From JAGPCH01 sp039810605 (lineage in GTDB: Bacteria; Bacteroidota; Ignavibacteria; Tepidaquicellales; Tepidaquicellaceae), in assembly GCA_039810605.1 (NCBI GenBank), contig JBDHXH010000044.1, positions 1-22,095 on the forward strand: a stretch of 22,095 nucleotides of DNA, in the 5' to 3' direction. The translations under genes were made by a program, and so were the position numbers. Of this stretch, positions 20,059-22,095 are shown piece by piece. The notes below the pieces were generated by a model. The model ran no database searches and was not told where the DNA came from. It was given only the letters and a program-made list of their open reading frames with translations. Position 1 is the first letter of the stretch; the number at the start of each line of letters is the position of its first letter.

Positions 20059-22095
20059 ATGAGTAAAAGTATTTTACTGCTTGCAGTATTTGTGCTGGGT
20101 GTTGCATTTTTTATGGGACAAAAATCCCAGGATGATCCAAGATGGAGCAGTCCAAGCACGGTGTTAAATTTATCGGGTGAATATGTTCCTCTTCCTGCAG
20201 TTGAAAATGATATAAGACAATTTTCATATTCTCCAAGAATAAACGTTACGCCTAAAGAAGTTCTGGTAGTATTTCCAAGTGTAAGGATATTACCTTCTTC
20301 AGTTACGCAGCAATCGGAATTACCGATTGTAAGCAATCCGAATAATCGGAATTGGCTTTTTGCTTCTTCAAACTCGGCAAGAACGTCAGGCGGAAGTTTC
20401 ATAAATTCCGCATCATATTTCTCCTCCGACGGCGGTCTTACATGGAGAGGCTCCGACACACTTAATGCACCAAACCTAAATGATCAAAGGGGCGACCCGG
20501 GACCAACTATTGATAAGAATAACAGAATAATTTTTACTCACCTTTCCAGTGCAACTAATTTCGGAGGTGTTACAGGTATGGGTGCGAACTATTCAACGGA
20601 TAATGGTTTGACCTGGTCGGCAACTTTCCAGGTTGTCAATGATGCCAACGCAGATAAAAATCTTGCCGGCACTGATGATTCACCTACAAGTCCATATTAC
20701 GGTAACAGTTATTTTGGATGGACAAGTTTTGGAACAAGTCCTGCAAACGGACGCGCAGCAAGAACTACAAACGGCGGCGTTACATGGGATCCTCCCGTAA
20801 TCATAAATGCAACACCCTCCGGTCACAATGCACAAGGTCATGATGTCGCAGTTGGTCCGGATGGTTCTGTTTATGTAGTATGGACAGCGGGTATTTCATC
20901 TTCTCCTTTCACGGAAGATTTTGTAGGAATTGCGAAATCAACCAACGGAGGAGTTTCATACATTGCAACAGAGAATGCATTCGATGTGAACGGCAGCAGG
21001 TCAACATCCTTTAATGGCTGGGGAATCAGAACTAATGGTTTTCCGAGAATTGCAATAGACAAAACGGGTGGTCCACGCAGAGGATGGATTTATGTTGTAA
21101 CAAGTCAACTTAATCTTGCTCCGGCAGGAAGTGACGCAGACGTAATTTTGAGAAAATCGACTGACAATGGCACTACATGGTCAGCAGGTATCAGAGTTAA
21201 TCAGGATGCTTTGAACAATGGAAAGGTACAGTGGTTTCCCGCAGTATGCGTTGATGATGCGGGAGGATTGAATATTATTTATTATGATAATAGAAACTTT
21301 CCTTCATCAGGCGATTCGTGTTCAGTATTTATTTCAAGATCATTGGACGGAGGTTCAACATTTTCAGACGTTGAACTTGCAGATCACCATTTCAAACCAA
21401 AAGGTGCAACAGGTTTCGGCGGCGGATATATGGGCGACTATATTGGCATAACAGCAAGCGTTGGAAAAGTTGTTGGAATCTGGATGGATGATAAAGCAGG
21501 TGTACCGGGATTTTATAACGCATGGAGCGGAGCTCTCCAGACCGTAGTGTATCCTCTTAATGCATTCAATCTTCAAACTCCTGCATCAGGTTCGAGAATC
21601 GTTTCATTTCCAAATTCATCGTCGCAGTATACTTTCACCTGGGATACTTCCGCATCAACAGCGTCATACAAATGGGTATTCGGAAGCCCGACAACAACAC
21701 CGAGAAAGATTACTCTTCCGGGATCAGGAAATTTACTTAATGTAACTGCAGGTCAACTTGATGTAATCCTTGCAGGACTCGGTCTTGCACAAGGCGATTC
21801 TCTTGTAGGACAATGGGACGTCTGGGCATTTCAGAACAATCAGAATAATGATTCTCTGAAGGCTGCAAACGGACCGAGAGCAGTTACGTTGAAAAGGGGT
21901 GTTCCGCTGCTTTCTGCATTTAATCTGAATTCACCTCCGAACAATACAACAATCACTACTTCTGTTTTCAATAACACACCCATTGATATTAACTGGACTC
22001 GTTCAGGTCAGGGAGTTACTTACAAATGGAAATTCGGAAGTCCTTCAATTTCAAATGTGAGACTTTCAATGCCTGCAAATAATTCCGGCTTCGAT
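20059..22095 (+). CDS. secreted Asp-box (sialidase-fold) protein with C-terminal repeat modules, 3' partial
   Basis: The frame stays open for 679 codons from the ATG at 20059 to the window edge; the end is missing. The start has AAAGGGA about 5 nt upstream and a Sec signal (residues 1-20). Six Asp-box motifs follow: SSDGGLTW (122-129), STDNGLTW (179-186), TTNGGVTW (236-243), STNGGVSY (294-301), STDNGTTW (367-374) and SLDGGSTF (428-435). Their spacing of about 53-73 residues fits a six-bladed sialidase/BNR propeller. From about residue 495 come beta-rich repeats with YKWVFGSP and again YKWKFGSP about 125 residues apart. No Arg triad or RIP motif of a true sialidase is clear, so hydrolase activity is not assured. 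A C-terminal sorting domain such as that of type IX secretion may lie beyond the window. This is probably an exported surface protein. Confidence 0.9.
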   Translation, partial: MSKSILLLAVFVLGVAFFMGQKSQDDPRWSSPSTVLNLSGEYVPLPAVENDIRQFSYSPRINVTPKEVLVVFPSVRILPSSVTQQSELPIVSNPNNRNWLFASSNSARTSGGSFINSASYFSSDGGLTWRGSDTLNAPNLNDQRGDPGPTIDKNNRIIFTHLSSATNFGGVTGMGANYSTDNGLTWSATFQVVNDANADKNLAGTDDSPTSPYYGNSYFGWTSFGTSPANGRAARTTNGGVTWDPPVIINATPSGHNAQGHDVAVGPDGSVYVVWTAGISSSPFTEDFVGIAKSTNGGVSYIATENAFDVNGSRSTSFNGWGIRTNGFPRIAIDKTGGPRRGWIYVVTSQLNLAPAGSDADVILRKSTDNGTTWSAGIRVNQDALNNGKVQWFPAVCVDDAGGLNIIYYDNRNFPSSGDSCSVFISRSLDGGSTFSDVELADHHFKPKGATGFGGGYMGDYIGITASVGKVVGIWMDDKAGVPGFYNAWSGALQTVVYPLNAFNLQTPASGSRIVSFPNSSSQYTFTWDTSASTASYKWVFGSPTTTPRKITLPGSGNLLNVTAGQLDVILAGLGLAQGDSLVGQWDVWAFQNNQNNDSLKAANGPRAVTLKRGVPLLSAFNLNSPPNNTTITTSVFNNTPIDINWTRSGQGVTYKWKFGSPSISNVRLSMPANNSGFD

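Overview
The window is a gene-dense, moderately AT-rich bacterial segment with no RNA genes, CRISPR array, insertion sequence or phage genes that I can see. The gene mix suggests the Bacteroidota/Chlorobiota/Ignavibacteriota group, with Ignavibacteria-like bacteria the best guess. It includes a lipoprotein-type clade II NosZ, a small Zn-ribbon glycyl-tRNA synthetase, a SemiSWEET, a TAnnTTTG-type promoter motif, and a large secreted Asp-box protein with repeated C-terminal modules. This assignment is an inference from gene content, not from a marker-gene tree.

Layout. (1) 4-2409, minus strand: lpdA (dihydrolipoamide dehydrogenase), then a YtxH-like protein and a DUF948/YtxG-like coiled-coil membrane protein. 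(2) 2521-7236, plus strand: a small DUF2905 membrane protein, then a probable cyclic-amide/reductive pyrimidine catabolic set of class III omega-aminotransferase, NCS1 nucleobase/hydantoin permease and dihydropyrimidinase. (3) 14017 down to 7263, minus strand: a compact N2O-reduction operon of hemerythrin (RIC-like), cytochrome c lipoprotein, nosZ, a 4-TM membrane protein, nosL, nosD, nosF and nosY. It has several 4-14 bp gene overlaps and runs convergently into the dihydropyrimidinase gene. (4) 14355-15068, minus: a CRP/FNR-family regulator lacking an Fe-S cysteine cluster but carrying the E..SR recognition helix. (5) 15194-19751, minus: SemiSWEET, glycyl-tRNA synthetase, GDP-L-fucose synthase, a doubtful small ORF and an aldehyde dehydrogenase. 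(6) 20059 to the right edge, plus: a secreted sialidase-fold protein with six Asp-boxes and at least one and a half C-terminal beta-sandwich-like repeats, cut by the window end.

How it works together. The regulator gene sits just upstream of the nos operon. Between them lie a perfect FNR/DNR-type palindrome (TTTGACTTAAGTCAAA) and, about 42 bp downstream of its centre from the inferred start point, a TAnnTTTG promoter motif. NO or oxygen-limitation control of the whole operon by the neighbouring regulator is therefore a specific, testable inference. The inferred transcript would begin with a leader of about 235 nt containing a 20-codon upstream ORF, a C-loop hairpin and a long-range 10-bp perfect stem whose 3' arm runs into a T6 tract. 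This structured leader is the least explained part of the window. NosZ, the cytochrome c and NosL all carry lipoboxes, which suggests an N2O-reduction module tethered to the membrane. NosDFY with NosL and the 4-TM protein would serve copper-centre maturation.

A second point of interest is the junction between the 4-TM protein and nosL. The two genes overlap by 92 bp, but adding one A to an A5 run would restore an exact 4-nt ATGA stop/start overlap, as at two other junctions of this operon. This points to a homopolymer indel, real or technical.
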